From Spongilla lacustris (taxonomy: Eukaryota; Porifera; Demospongiae; Spongillida; Spongillidae): DNA of 64,000 nucleotides. The DNA is taken from the NCBI GenBank assembly GCA_949361645.1, contig OX442415.1, forward strand, positions 6,550,899-6,614,898, written 5' to 3'. The translations under genes were made by a program, and so were the position numbers. The notes beneath the pieces are model-generated. The model was given only the letters and a program-made list of their open reading frames with translations, was not told the DNA's origin and ran no database searches. Positions 9,715 through 21,681 of this stretch are shown here, piece by piece (position 1 is the first letter of the stretch; each line of letters starts with the position of its first letter).

Positions 9715-10145
9715 AGCAAGGAGAACTCTGATCTGAGTTTAAGATATCCGAAGAACAAAGGTACGCCTATCAATCAAATAAAAAAAGAGGCCTATGTATA
9801 CTCCGACTACACATGCGAGGAATCTAAGTGTCCTATACATCGCAACGAATGCACTAAGCCATATATTACATTGAACACTCCTGGCAGAGAAAAAAATATT
9901 AGTGCATGGAACAAGTAAATCAAAAACTTCTCTATCGAGAAAGTGATTGGTGGTATGTAGGATTGGTGGTGCAAAAAGCAAGGAAACAAGGTACAGTATG
10001 TTAATAAAGTGAGGTTTGGTAGGATCCTACAACTATAACAGTCCTACACTTGCAAATAGGCTTCTTCATTTGCAAATTCAGGACTGTGAGTTGTAGGATC
10101 CTACCAAACCTCACTTTAACATACTGTACCTTGTTTCCTTGCTTT
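9715..10145. repeat. Interspersed repeat with long inverted arms
   Basis: The right half (about 9965-10145) is an inverted repeat: the segment containing AGGTACAGTATGTTAATAAAG recurs as its complement around a short centre. The left part (9715-9960) matches 13150-12770 in reverse orientation, including the words AAGGAGAACTCTG, CTCCTGGCAGAGA and ATTGGTGGTATGTAGGATT. Related ends occur near 22118-22379, 40450-40728 and 42200-42420. This is a family of short non-autonomous elements. Confidence 0.7.
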
Positions 10146-10255
10146 TTGCACAATGGTGTATTTGACTGATCGTGAGCAATTACAGGGAACCACACCAATG
10201 TGTTAAGAGCAAATTATGGAACTACAATATAAGATAATTATGAGATTTTAAAAAT

Positions 10256-10680
10256 ATCTCTGACACCAAAACATGCACAGTGAAGTACTTAATTGGTATG
10301 GTACCACAAGCTTCAATCAGTTTCATTTCACAAGGATATATGGTGGAAGAACCAGTGATAAATTTGTTACAGAGAACTGCATGTGGGCTATACTTAATAA
10401 GCTCCTACCATGCAGATGGTTGCATAATGGCTGATAGAGGGTTTAATGTTGCTGATTGTGTTGGAAATGTGGGTGCTATAGTATTGTAATGCCTTCATTT
10501 AAGAAAGGAAAGCAACAATTGTCGCCAACTGAAGGATTTCCATGCAATGTTTGGATTATACAATTCTAAGAGTCATAGCTCCTCTTGACCTTTTAGTGAA
10601 AGATGGCATTGCCACGTTGGACAAGATTTTACATGTGTGCTGTGCCTTAACTATTTGTCCTTCTGTTGTACCATTGGATT
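10256..10680 (+). pseudogene. DDE_Tnp_4-type transposase relic
   Basis: The frame 10280-10489 reads KYLIGMVPQASISFISQGYM and later IMADRGFNVADCVG, which match the DDE_Tnp_4 superfamily (the D of ADRGF is catalytic). After a frame change the next segment reads PSFKKGKQQLSPTE and then a C-terminal block containing KILHVCCALTICPS, both familiar from the same family. N-terminal parts, including any THAP finger, are missing. It is a broken fragment in RTK-1 intron 1. Confidence 0.75.
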
Positions 10681-11884
10681 AGACAAGTACATGTTCATGT
10701 TCACATAGCATTGATACATGCATGTATGTACATGTATATGTATTGACATGCATGCACAGACTTCAACCCAAAAGAGCAGGGCAGCAACATAGGCAAGCCT
10801 CTCCAGTCAAAATGGGCTGAGACCATCATGTTGAGCAATTATCTAAGGTTTCAAAGGCTTCTCTTTGTGCTTTTGTGAGTGATAAACCTGTAACATAACG
10901 TTAACAATACAAGCTGAATATATAACTGTATTTATAACTTATTTATCCTTTGACAACTCGACCGATGATTGTTCGTTCCCATCGTCAGAACAATACTTTA
11001 GTACGCACCCAGACTTCATTGTATGCTTGTAAGCTCTTGTCTTCCGACGTATACGCGCTGAAGTAAATAATAAATAATCCGGATAGCTCACAGTCGGAAG
11101 TAGTAGAGGCTCTACCGGCCGGTAGTATATCATCCGTCGTCACCATTATATAAAAAGGATCATTGACCCCAAAATCCGAATACAGATCCACAAAACCTAT
11201 ACAGGATAACAAAAAAGCTTAGTTCGATATCTTCCTTCGATTCCGGTTCGAAATACTGTGAATCGATGTTATCGAACGCTGGCACTCCATAGATCGCCAT
11301 ATAAACCACTCTGTCAAGATGCGGCTATTGTGGTTACCATGGTCCACGTACCATTTCTGAGAACCCTCTATAGGTCATGTTTAATCACATGCTTACTTTT
11401 TAAAGTAACAAAACTGCAATGCCATGCATATTTGAGTAAGAGTTTTTATAACCTGTTTTGTTCTTTAGAGTGCAGTGTGATTATTGCCGATTCCGCTATC
11501 ACAGAACAAGCAATCGCTATAGCCATCGTTTTAAATCACTTAGAGTAGTCTATTGTAAAACCTTCTACACTGACCGAAAATGCCACAGAAAGCTTGTGTT
11601 CAAGACAAGACAAAATCGCGGGTCCGTTATACGAGGAAAGCGCACGCTGAACTTCAGAAGCCTATATAAAGAATACAGCTGTAAAGACAAAACCTCAGGC
11701 GTCCCTTGCTTACGCAAGTAAGCACCACGCGCTTACGTAAGAATGATCATGTTTAATAACTATACATGTGATTGTTCATAACATGAATGTGCAATGCAAT
11801 GTAGATCGATTCGGTTAGCCTTTTTGCCTTGGTAGTGTGGAAGCGCCTTTAGAAATCTTTCTCTTTTGTTCGGAATTTCCTATT

Positions 11885-11885
<1 letters not shown>

Positions 11886-11924
<39 letters not shown>
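11886..11924. repeat. Poly(C) tract, 39 bases
   Basis: Uninterrupted run of C followed by TGGATCCGCC. The following words resemble transposon ends seen near other poly(C)/(G) tracts in this window. Confidence 0.95.
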
Positions 11925-12761
11925 TGGATCCGCCACTGCAGTCTGCCGTCCCTGTATTGAAAACGATCTTATAATCCCTCTTAGATCTGGCCCTCCGTGA
12001 AAAGGGGAAAAAGGAACACCAGCGACATAAATAAGCTATCTATCATACCGTGGGTGTAATAGGACTGATTTAACTTCACCTCGTTTTTTGTCATTTATAG
12101 CATAATCAAGACAAGGTATTTTAATGGCTTCTTCTGTGAGCCATTTTGTGCAAAGATAGAACAAAAAAAGGTTGCGCCAAGCAGAATCCACGTGTAGTGG
12201 TGTCTGGTGGGTGTATTGCGATATAAAGCATGTTAACACGGTGTAGGTTTGAGATTCTGCGCCTCAATTGCGGAGTTTGAGCTGTCATGATTTACACAGC
12301 CCTTGTGATATGCCTCAAAGAAAACACTTTGTGGGCCGGCCAAACGTCTCTTGAAGTACTGTATGGGTCTGTGGTTACCCCTAGCATAGCAAGCATCTCT
12401 TTATAGCGTAACTTTCCCACCGTATCGATCAAGCTGCTTAAACGAATCCGACAGTTCAACCATATTCGTGTATCTCATTAACGGCGGCGCCTTTCCAACT
12501 ATGTCACATGCATGTCACACAATAATATATTCATATTTGCGGTCGAATAAGGTAGTAACTTAACTTGAGCACCAAGATGGCGGACAACATTGAATATGAA
12601 TTGAATTAACCTATAATGAAATGATTAAATTAATTTTTTGACGTCACATGAAAGGGGTGCTTACTTGTAAGCTTTTTATCGATAGACGTAGAGCCGGGAA
12701 TTATTATTGTGCTTACTGATAATTACCAATAGCTCAAAACCTGACTGAGGTTTGTTTTTGT

Positions 12762-13150
12762 TATAGCATCCTACAACTCACAGTCCTGAATTTATAGTTG
12801 TATAGGATCCTACTAAACCTCACTCTAACATACTGTACCTAGTTTCCTTCCTTTTGGCACCACCAATCCTACATACCACCAATAACTTTCTAGATAGAGA
12901 AGTTTTGATTTAGATTTACTTGTTCCCCTTCTCTGCCAGGAGTGACATATACCGGTATAATTAGTGTATCAGTTCGCTGCAATGTATAGCTGCTATAGCT
13001 CGCTTAAATTCGTCTTATTAGTATCAGATAATCTTTGTAGGCCTCCTTTGTAGTACATTCCGTGCAGCTCTTTTTGTTGTTGACGTTATTGATAGGCCTA
13101 CCTTTTTTCTTCAAATATCTTAATTAAACACAGAGTTCTCCTTATTGATG
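12762..13150. repeat. Reverse-oriented copy of the 9715-10145 repeat
   Basis: Reads as the reverse complement of 9715-10080, including the paired words GTATAGGATCCTACTAAACC, CACCAATCCTACATACCACC and CTCTGCCAGGAGTG, and the outer CAGAGTTCTCCTTA. Several indels separate the two, so both are old. Confidence 0.7.
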
Positions 13151-14172
13151 AGCCGTTTTCTATGGCTTGGTCACCAAAAGAAACACACACACACACACAA
13201 AGTATAAACTTAGCATCCATGCACATGTTCGATGCGCCGTATTGGTAAATACTAAATTATGTGAATCACTTTAAAAAGTGTATAACAACAAATGATACAC
13301 ACGGTTCAAATTAGAACAGCAACCTCTGCATGCATCAGTATATATTCATTAGCACTAACAACATATATGTACAGATATAATTCTTTTCAGAGTGAACGTA
13401 CCAGTATGTTCTCTGTTATTGGCTTTTCTTTTACATTCAAGCATTAATAGCATGCAGGAGTGGACGCAAATCCGCTTTGCTGTTTTTAATAGTCTGAGTG
13501 AAATTGCCTATATTTGGGCCAGAACATGTGTGTTTATGTCAGCCATCAAGTTGTATTCTTGCACGTGCACAAAATTTTCTATCTTCATAATGTGTAACCT
13601 ACATATATGTATGAGTATAATGTGTATATGATTTTTAATATACATTTTGCATATTTTTCCTACTGATTGACTACGTACATGGACAAAATAACTACAGTAA
13701 ATACATGTAAGTATCAAGGCAAATGCATGTTACTAGTGTTTTTGTTTCATTTATGATTATGTACTAATGATGGTGTAAATTGTGTACTATTATTCAATGG
13801 TTCTGAAATAGGTGTCCACTGGGGCTGTTTGAAAATAAACAAGCTGTTTCAACTATAGCAAATGGCCTGAATTGCCTTATAAATCAAGTTGGTTTAGTAT
13901 TTTTTTTTTTTTTGTAGCCGGATATTTTATTGGAATGAATAAAGATTGGTAATTGCAATAGCTAAAATTTCAAGCATGAATTGAAAAAGGATACAAAGAG
14001 TTGTCTGTAATTTGTTCAAAGCAAAATATTTCACTTTTGAAAAACGTGACTTTAAGTACCCACAATTTATAATTTAGTTAGTTCAATGGTTTGTTGTTAC
14101 TGTTGAAATGTATTCAAACCACCTAACAACAATTGAGCATAAAAGAAAGCATTGATGCCTTTTCTTTTTCAG
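13151..14172. other. Intron sequence, no gene recognised
   Basis: AT-rich with a short CA run near 13183 and a T run near 13904. It ends in the pyrimidine tract TTTTCTTTTTCAG, which is the acceptor of the first Ig-module exon. Confidence 0.6.
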
Positions 14173-15126
14173 CTATCAACGTACAATCCTGTCAGTTTAA
14201 TTACACAATTGGTACTAACCTTCCAGTCATCATAACACAAACAGACCCAGTGTGTCTGATATGTTCAAATATCTACAATGATCTGTGGGTTATTGGAGCA
14301 GATATCATGCCAGCCTATCCTGCTGCACCTTACATACTGTACTTGCCATCTCCTACCACCACATTCTTGGGAGGCCCAACTGTAGCCTGCTATGCAGCTG
14401 GATCAGCTAACATTACGTCAAGTACAGGTATTGATAAATCATTGAGGTATCTGCCCCTGCATGCTATTGAGCTAACTTTGTGTTTTCACTGCAGTGTACA
14501 TAGCAGCTCCTGTACTCCCTCAGGCTGTGACCTATGTGGAGGAATATGAAGCATTGAACCTTGACTGCAGCAATGTGATCACTGCTAGTGCTTCAGCTAT
14601 TCAGTTATTTGGTCAAATGTGGCTAGGCAATATCAATGGACAGGTGTACACTGTATCACAAAGCTCAACCTACTTTCAATCATATTCATCTTTTGATATT
14701 ACTGGCAACTATACATGTGTGACAAAGCTAGTACCTAATGCCTATGGAGTGACGAATGTGATTAGTACCATTCAGGTGGTGGTCTACAGTAAGTGTCTTC
14801 ATGAAATATTTTAAAGTATGGGTTATTTGTGTTTCTCTTGCCCCTAGGAGCCCCTGTTGTATGGAATTGTGTATCACAGAATGGCTTATTAGATTATATT
14901 GGGCAAATAACCTGTTCCATTGAAGGCATCCCTGTCCCTAGCATTACTTGGATATCTCCAAATGGAAGTGTTCTAGTCTCTCAGTCTAGATACTCAATCA
15001 GTTCTAATGGATCTTCCACAACCCTCATCATATCATCCCTAGTTCCTGAGGATGCTGGCACATACACAATCAATGCCTCCAATGTAGAGGCATGGTCTGC
15101 TTCCTATGTCACTCTGTCCGAATACT
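14173..15126 (+). CDS. RTK-1 ectodomain module 1 (three exons)
   Basis: Exons 14173-14427, 14495-14788 and 14848-15126 (255, 294 and 279 bases), all phase 1-1, with AG acceptors and GT donors. Exon a encodes a Cys-containing module (VCLICSN, TVACYAAG) that I cannot name. Exon b is an Ig domain with LNLDCSNVI and GNYTCVTK carrying the paired cysteines. Exon c is an I-set-like Ig domain (GQITCSIEGIPVPSITWISP, EDAGTYTINASN) in which the usual second cysteine (YxC) is isoleucine. It is extracellular, with several NxS/T glycosylation sites. The same three-exon unit recurs three more times. Confidence 0.85.
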
Positions 15127-16132
15127 GTAAGTGTGTAATACATATTAGTATGAAGTATTACAGCATGGACCACATCAGAGACAATTTATTGGGTAAAGTA
15201 AATGAGGGGAATAATAATAACATTTCTTAACCATTGTAATGCTTGAGATATATACACTTATATTTATCTGTACAGGTAGGTTACACGCTACAGTACACTT
15301 AACGGTTTCATGCCTACAATCCAATTAATAATTATACGCCTCGTACGATCGTGCCGGTAACTAATTTCATTACAAGTTTGTTTGAAATGAACTTTTGAAC
15401 GGAGCGTCCTTTTGTAATGTTCTTCACATATTCTTGGAAAGGAATGTTAGCGCTACGATTCTGTGTCCATGTAGTGATTTCATACTATAGAAAATAAGCC
15501 GTCCGTGCGGGTTGAAATTGTTTAGCTTTTTTGACGCTTCTTATTCAGTTATTAAGTACCAGTAGATAGCCTTTATAGTGTATGAGGTTTCGGCTAAGCT
15601 TTAGACGCTTCGTAGTCCATAACAAGTACAGCAGCTTTTACGGTGGGCACACTTAGAAATAGGGCGTGTCTTGAAACTAATTAGAAACTAATTATCGAAC
15701 GGTGCCTGTGGTTGACCATTGTAGTTTTACATTAGTTGGGCGTAGCCCGCCCTTCGCGGAAGGGCGGGCCACGCCCAACTAGTTTTAGATAGCGCTAGCC
15801 AGACGAATGTTGAGTATTTCCAGTCAGCGAAGTTTCCAATCAACGTCATGTGAGTCGAAAAACAAAACTGTTGAACAGAGGGGGGCAGCTGGTACGCTGT
15901 TCCACGTAATCGGCACGAACCGTATATAAAAATTTTACGCTGATCAGCGTATTCAGCATAAAACCGACACTTAACATCTTAGTATAGTACAGGTCTCCTA
16001 CTATTAATCAAATATGTCTCTGCCAATTCGATGAGCATACGAGACATGATGCTATCATTTTTTGAAATGCACATATATGAACAATACATTGTGACAAGTG
16101 TTTAGGAAAGCCTGATGTTTGTTCTCCTTCAG
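15127..16132. other. Intron between modules 1 and 2, with hairpin
   Basis: No exon is seen. Bases 15733-15781 form a GC-rich near-perfect hairpin (AGTTGGGCGTAGCCCGCCCT and its complement, with one mismatch) around a 3-base centre. The segment from about 15290 to 16060 is absent from the corresponding introns of other modules, so it may be an insertion. I found no clear terminal repeats. Confidence 0.55.
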
Positions 16133-17070
16133 CCTGTCAGTACAACTACACAATTGGTAGTAACCTACCAGTCATCATAACGCAGACAGACCCTGTGTGT
16201 CTGATATGCTCCAATATCTCCCACAATATGTGGGTCATTGGAGCAGATATCATGCCAGCCAATCCTGCTGCACCTTACATACTGTTTGTGCAATCTCCTG
16301 CCACCACATTCTTGGGAGGCCCAACTGTAGCCTGCTATGCAGCTGGACCAGCTAACATTATTTCAAGTACAGGTATTGCTAAATCACTGAGGTATTTGCC
16401 TGCATGATATTGAGCTAACTTTGTGTTTCCACTGCAGTGTACATAGCAGCTCCTGTACTCCCTCAAGGTGTGACCTATGTTAAAGAAAGAAATCCTTTCA
16501 ACCTACACTGTAGCAAAGTGATCACTGCTAGCGCTTCAGCTATTCAGTTATTTGGTCAAATGTGGTTAAGCAATATCAATGGACAGATGGACACTGTATC
16601 ACAAAGCTCAACCTACTTTCAATCACATTCATCTGTCGATATTACTGGCAACTATACATGTGTGACAAAGCTAGTACCTAATGCCTATGGAGTGACCAAT
16701 GTGACCAGTACCATCCAGGTGGTGGTCTACAGTATGTTCCTTCCTTTAAAACTATTACTATTTTTATTTGTTTTTCTGTTGTCCATTATAGGAGCCCCTG
16801 CTGTATGGAATTGTTTATCACTGAATGCCTTATTAGGTGGTACTGGGCACATAACCTGTTCCATTGGAGGCATCCCTGTCCCTAGCATTACTTGGATATC
16901 TCCAAATGGAAGTGTTCTAGTCTCTCAGTCTAGATACTCAATCAGTTCTGATGGATCCTCCACTACCCTCACCATATCATCCCTAGTTCCAGAGGATGCT
17001 GGCATATACACAATCAATGCCTCCAATGTAGGGGGAGTGTCCTCATCCTATGCCAATCTATCAATGGAGT
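16133..17070 (+). CDS. RTK-1 ectodomain module 2 (three exons)
   Basis: Exons 16133-16372 (240 bases), 16438-16731 (294) and 16792-17070 (279), all phase 1-1. Sequence is very close to modules 1 and 3. Exon a has VCLICSNIS and TVACYAAGP. Exon b keeps both Ig cysteines (LHCSKVI, GNYTCVTK). Exon c has ITCSIGG and EDAGIYTINASN, again lacking the second Ig cysteine. The short introns between the exons are also conserved with module 3, which points to recent duplication of the whole unit. Confidence 0.85.
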
Positions 17071-17368
17071 GTAAGTATATTGATGTGTATGCAATTTTTA
17101 CTGCCTGTTCTAAGTGTCATGGAGCACAGATAGGGCATAGTTTATTCTTGTCAATTTTTCTTCCTAGTTACATGACAACATGTTGAATGAACTTGCTTCC
17201 CTCAGTAGCCTAATTCAGCATATATTAATAACCTTTTCTTTCATTTTTACACTTAATCTTTATAATTGTCAAACTCAAATCGAATTCATATTCATTTGTG
17301 ACTGTATCTATTTGGGTAGAGTGTGTTGAAGATGACCCTAGTTATTATAGTCCCAGAGGTGTAAACTT

Positions 17369-17417
<49 letters not shown>

Positions 17418-18155
17418 TGTGTGTGTGACCTAATCCACCAAAGCTGCTGACATCAGACTTCCTAAATATTCCTGCATATTGATAGAATGTTTCCCAATGC
17501 AATGTACAGATACACTGATGAAGATTCAACAAATAGGGCTTGAAATTATGCACTTATACAACCTATTAAAAGGGATACTGTTTAAAAGAATGTGTGACAA
17601 TATTGTTGGCAGATACAACATGTTCAGGCAATTTAAGGTGTTCCAAATAGGAGCAAGCCAACAAGTAGATGTTCTGTAGCTTGGACAAGTTCCCCTGTTT
17701 GAAATGTATGTTAGTAAACGTTCTCCTCTACCAACATCCAAAGGCTATTTAACACCAGGTCAAAATAGACACTATGATCTTGTAATGATAATAATCCAAG
17801 ATTTGCTAACTGAGATGCATAATCCATGAAGTGGGGGGGGGGGGGGGGGGGGGAGCCTTACATGTTTGCAACTTGATCAAGTGAAGAAATACTGAACACT
17901 TTTGATATATATTCATTCACTAAAGAGCCACTAATCCCAAACTGCAGTGACAGGCCTAACATTTAAATGCTCGTAATGGAATGTTAGCATCACTAGTTAA
18001 AATACTCTTACAAGTTATAACACTTGCATTTAAGAAGTTGCGTATAATGGTTGAATCCCAGTAGTGTACCTTCCTTTCACTGAATCAAATAGTACTGTTA
18101 ACATGTAAGCAAAGATTCAATTGATGGTGAAAGCACGATGCTTATTATCTTTCAG
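17071..18155. other. Intron between modules 2 and 3
   Basis: Contains a GT microsatellite (about 17376-17427), a G21 run (17833-17853) and AT-rich sequence. No exon is recognised. The acceptor TTATCTTTCAG ends it. Confidence 0.65.
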
Positions 18156-19110
18156 ATTTCAATGTCCAGACTTGTCATTACAACTACTCAATTGGCACTA
18201 ACCTACCAGTCATAATAACAAAGTCAGACCCAGTGTGTCTGATATGCTCCAATATTTCAAATAGTATATGGGCCATTGGAGCAGATACCATGCCAGCCAA
18301 TCCTGCTGCACCTTACATACTGTATGTGCCATCTGCTGCCACCACATTCTTGGGAGGCCCAACTGTAGCCTGCTATGCAGCTGGACCAGCTAACATTATT
18401 TCAAGTACAGGTATTGCTAAATCACTGAGGCATTTGCCTGCATGCTATTGAGCTAACTTTGTGTTTCCACTGCAGTGTACATAGCAGCTCCTGTACTCCC
18501 TCAGGGTGTGACCTATGTGAAGGAAAACAATGCACTGAACCTTGACTGCAGCAAAGTGATCACTGCTAGTGCTTCAGCTATTCAGTTATTTGGTCAAATG
18601 TGGCTAGGCAACGTCAATGGACAGGTGTACACTGTATCACAAAGCTCAACCTACTTTCAATCATATTCATCTTTTGATATTACTGGCAACTATACATGTG
18701 TGACAAAGCTAGTACCTAATGTCTATGGAGTGACCAATGTGACCAGTACCATCCAGGTGGTGGTCTACAGTACGTTCTTTCCTTTAAAACTATTACTATT
18801 TTTATTTGTTTTTTGTTGTTGTCCATTATAGGAGCCCCTACTGTACGGAATTGTGTACCACGGAATGGTTTATTAGGTGGTACTGGGCAAATAACCTGTT
18901 CAATCGGAGGCATCCCTGTCCCTAGCATTACTTGGGCATCTCCAAATGGAAGTGTTCTAGTCTCTCAGTCTAGATACTCAATCAGTTCTGATGGATCTTC
19001 CACAACCCTCATCATATCATCCCTAGTCCCTGAGGATGCTGGCACATACACCATCATTGCCTCCAATGTAGGGGGAGTGTCCTCATCCTATGCCAATCTG
19101 TCATTTGACT
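18156..19110 (+). CDS. RTK-1 ectodomain module 3 (three exons)
   Basis: Exons 18156-18410 (255 bases), 18476-18769 (294) and 18832-19110 (279), all phase 1-1. Motifs are as in modules 1 and 2: VCLICSNIS and TVACYAAG in exon a, LDCSKVI and GNYTCVTKL in exon b, ITCSIGGIPVPSITW and EDAGTYTIIASN in exon c (second Ig cysteine absent). The near-identity of exons and introns with module 2 supports unequal crossing-over within the gene. The domain faces outside the cell as part of the receptor. Confidence 0.85.
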
Positions 19111-19539
19111 GTAAGTATGTGCATGTAAATAGTATGTATGTATGCATCATGAAGAATGTAAATTATCTCTGCATGGTCTTTAGCGGAGATACTGTGATTT
19201 TTAGTGTAGTGATTTCCTATATGAATGTGTATGTCAAAGGGAGGGGGATTATATAAACAGGCTCTCAAGCCATACATAAATGAATTTCATTTCATGAAAA
19301 TTTCGCCCTTAGAATTTGTTCTTTTATGACATCTCCCAAAGCATCCCCTCACTTTGTTTTGCCTCTGTATAACTAGGCCACACTTTGTACAGACCTTGAA
19401 GTGCTGTAGTGTGAATTTAGCTTCACAGCCATCATAGCATGAAGGTTGGCAATAGGATATTTAATCTCTGAATTCATTTTTGGAGACATGAAAAGTAATA
19501 ATGGTACCTTTTGAGTTGAGTTTATATCAGCAACATCAT

Positions 19540-19602
19540 ATATAATTATATATATATATATAATTATAGTTATATATATATATAATTATATATATATATA
19601 AA
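19540..19602. repeat. AT microsatellite
   Basis: Alternating TATATA/TAATTATA tracts in the intron between modules 3 and 4. Confidence 0.9.
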
Positions 19603-19626
19603 GCACTATATGTTGTTCTCCTGCAG

Positions 19627-20551
19627 TTAACAACAGTTGTCTGGAAGTTGGTAGTAATGATCTACCAATCATCATCACTCAGCTTACATCGGTGTGCCTG
19701 ATATGCCCTATTATCAGCTTTGATGTTTTCTGGTATGGTTTCTTGTCGTTTACTTCGGAACACATTCCAATAGATAATCCTGTACCATACAAAGTAAACA
19801 TTTTATCACCTACAACTATAATCACAGATTATCTTGGTTTATCCTATGTTGGTTGCTTTGGAATTTCTACGGAATGGTATTTTAGTATAGGTAAGTGGAA
19901 CATTGTTTTGTCACCATTGTGTTACATGTAACTATTTGCTCAGTGTTTTTAGCTCTTCCAGTGTCTCCTACTGTAGTGAAATATGTGAATGAAAATGACA
20001 CATTGACCCTCAACTGTAGCAGGGTGATCACTGTTAATGTTGGACTAGTTCTTCGCCAAAATTGGAAGGATCCTAATTGGATTACCGTATCAAACAGCTC
20101 AGTCTATTCTCTATTTGGAGTCAATCGGCGAGCTGCTGGTAACTATACATGTGTCACATACTTCGTACCAAATTCCAATGGAGTGGCCAATGTATCCCAT
20201 TCTACCATGGTGATTGTCTACTGTATGTTTTTTTCAGTCCCATCCAAATCTTTGGTGACTTGTTTCCCTTTGCTTCTTTAGACCCTCCCACCATATGGTC
20301 CACTCAACCCACTGTCTATGGTGTCCTAGGTCACAGTGTGCAGCTAATCTGTACATTTGATGGTCTACCTGTCCCCAACATCATCTGGACCTCTCCAAAT
20401 GGAAGTGTTCTTGTTTCCCAATCTAATTCAACCAATAACTCCTCGTCCATCACCATATCATCCCTTGGTCTTAAGGATGCTGGTACATACAATTGCAGTG
20501 GTAATAACTCCATCGGAATGTCCTCTGTCATCATACTGGTTATTGTTTATT
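19627..20551 (+). CDS. RTK-1 ectodomain module 4 (three exons, diverged)
   Basis: Exons 19627-19890 (264 bases), 19953-20222 (270) and 20282-20551 (270), all phase 1-1. Exon a keeps the VCLICP cysteines but is strongly diverged. Exon b is Ig (LNCSRVI, GNYTCVTYFVPN). Exon c is I-set-like (VQLICTFDGLPVPNIIW) and, unlike modules 1-3, has the canonical second cysteine (KDAGTYNCSG). The divergence suggests that this module is older, and that modules 1-3 are later copies which share the cysteine loss. Confidence 0.82.
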
Positions 20552-21320
20552 GTAAGCTAGAAACATTATACAATAAAATGTATAAGCATTATGCTATTAC
20601 TGGAGTTCATGTGAGACAATATCGATATAAATATATTAGTTCTACCATATGTACACTGAAATTTTAATATTACTATGCCAATTAGGCTGTTTTTAATTTA
20701 CTCCTAAGTTTCACATCCATGGCATTGTGTATACATCATAGATCTCAGAGTAGTTACTGGTATGTGATTGAGTTGTCGCACATTCATTATATATTAGCTC
20801 TACCACTAGCATTATGCTATTACTGGAGTTCACATGAGACAATATAGATATAAATATATTAGTTCTACCACTAACTTGTATGTACACTGAAATTGTAATA
20901 TTGCTAAACCAATTAGGCTGTTTTAAATTTACTCCTAAGTTTCACATCCATAGTTACCGGTATGTGATTGAGTCGTGCAACTGGGATGGACCACATTCAT
21001 ATGTGTTTTATAGATGTTTTCCTCAGACCCTCCCACCATATGGACAATTGGTTAATATAACTAACGTGGTATTAACTAATTGATTTTAAGTAGTTTTAAG
21101 CCAAATTCTGTTACACTGTAGTATTTAGTTTAGTTTAGTTGCAGTATTCACATGCACAGTACATTAGATGTGTGGTAGTTGACTCAAATGGGATGAAGAA
21201 TGCCCAAGGGATGCCATGTGCATGAATAATCAATCCCGATAACTTGGCTGTATGTGTATGTATGAACTTTTCCCCATGCAAGAGAGATTGTTATTGAGGT
21301 GTGGAATTGGGATGTTCATA
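20552..21320. other. Intron with internal duplication and an Ig acceptor relic
   Basis: About 20585-20710 and 20812-20955 are direct duplicates (ATTATGCTATTACTGGAGTT and TAGGCTGTTTTTAATTTACT words). Near 21015-21045 the sequence TTTTCCTCAGACCCTCCCAC copies the acceptor and first codons of an exon c, then diverges at once. This is a broken exon end, probably left by the module duplication. Confidence 0.65.
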
Positions 21321-21631
21321 CAGTGCCGTCCACCCACAAGTTCACACTCGCGCGCGCGTGTATGCGAGTCGAGCGCGAGTCAATTAGCGAGTGCAATTAG
21401 CCCTCGATACGCGCGTAGTTGCGAGCGTCGACGTCACTCAAATACCGGCATACCTACAGATGATTACGTTAGTTTCAAGCTATTAATAGTATATGTTTTT
21501 GTTCCAGCTGTTTTGCTTTGAGTTAAGGCGCGCGAGTCATTATTGCACTCAATCGAGTCACGCGCGAGTCGAGCGCGTGTCGAGTGCGAGTCGAGTGCGC
21601 GCGAGTGTGAACTTGTGGGTGGACGGCACTG
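21321..21631. mobile_element. Tc1/mariner-like MITE, CpG-rich
   Basis: 311 bases with inverted ends starting CAGTGCCGTCCACCCACAAG and flanked on both sides by TA, the Tc1/mariner target. The inside is full of GCGAG/CGAGTC palindromic words. It lies about 50 bases upstream of the acceptor of the last Ig exon. No coding. Confidence 0.85.
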
Positions 21632-21681
21632 TACATGTACTTGTGGACCATGTTACATTATGTCCTTTATGTTTCCTTCAG

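Larger units (their letters stand above)
9056..12587. mobile_element. Possible 3.5-kb TIR element holding a DDE transposase relic
   Basis: TTGTCCGCCATCTTGGTGCT from about 9056 recurs inverted, ending at 12587, with about 27 matching bases then a short indel. Between them lies a DDE_Tnp_4-like relic (10256-10680), which could be the old transposase. No target duplication was found, and another repeat (9715-10145) lies inside, so the pairing may be two separate solo ends. The stretches 9087-9714 and 10690-11885 otherwise show no gene. Confidence 0.4.
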
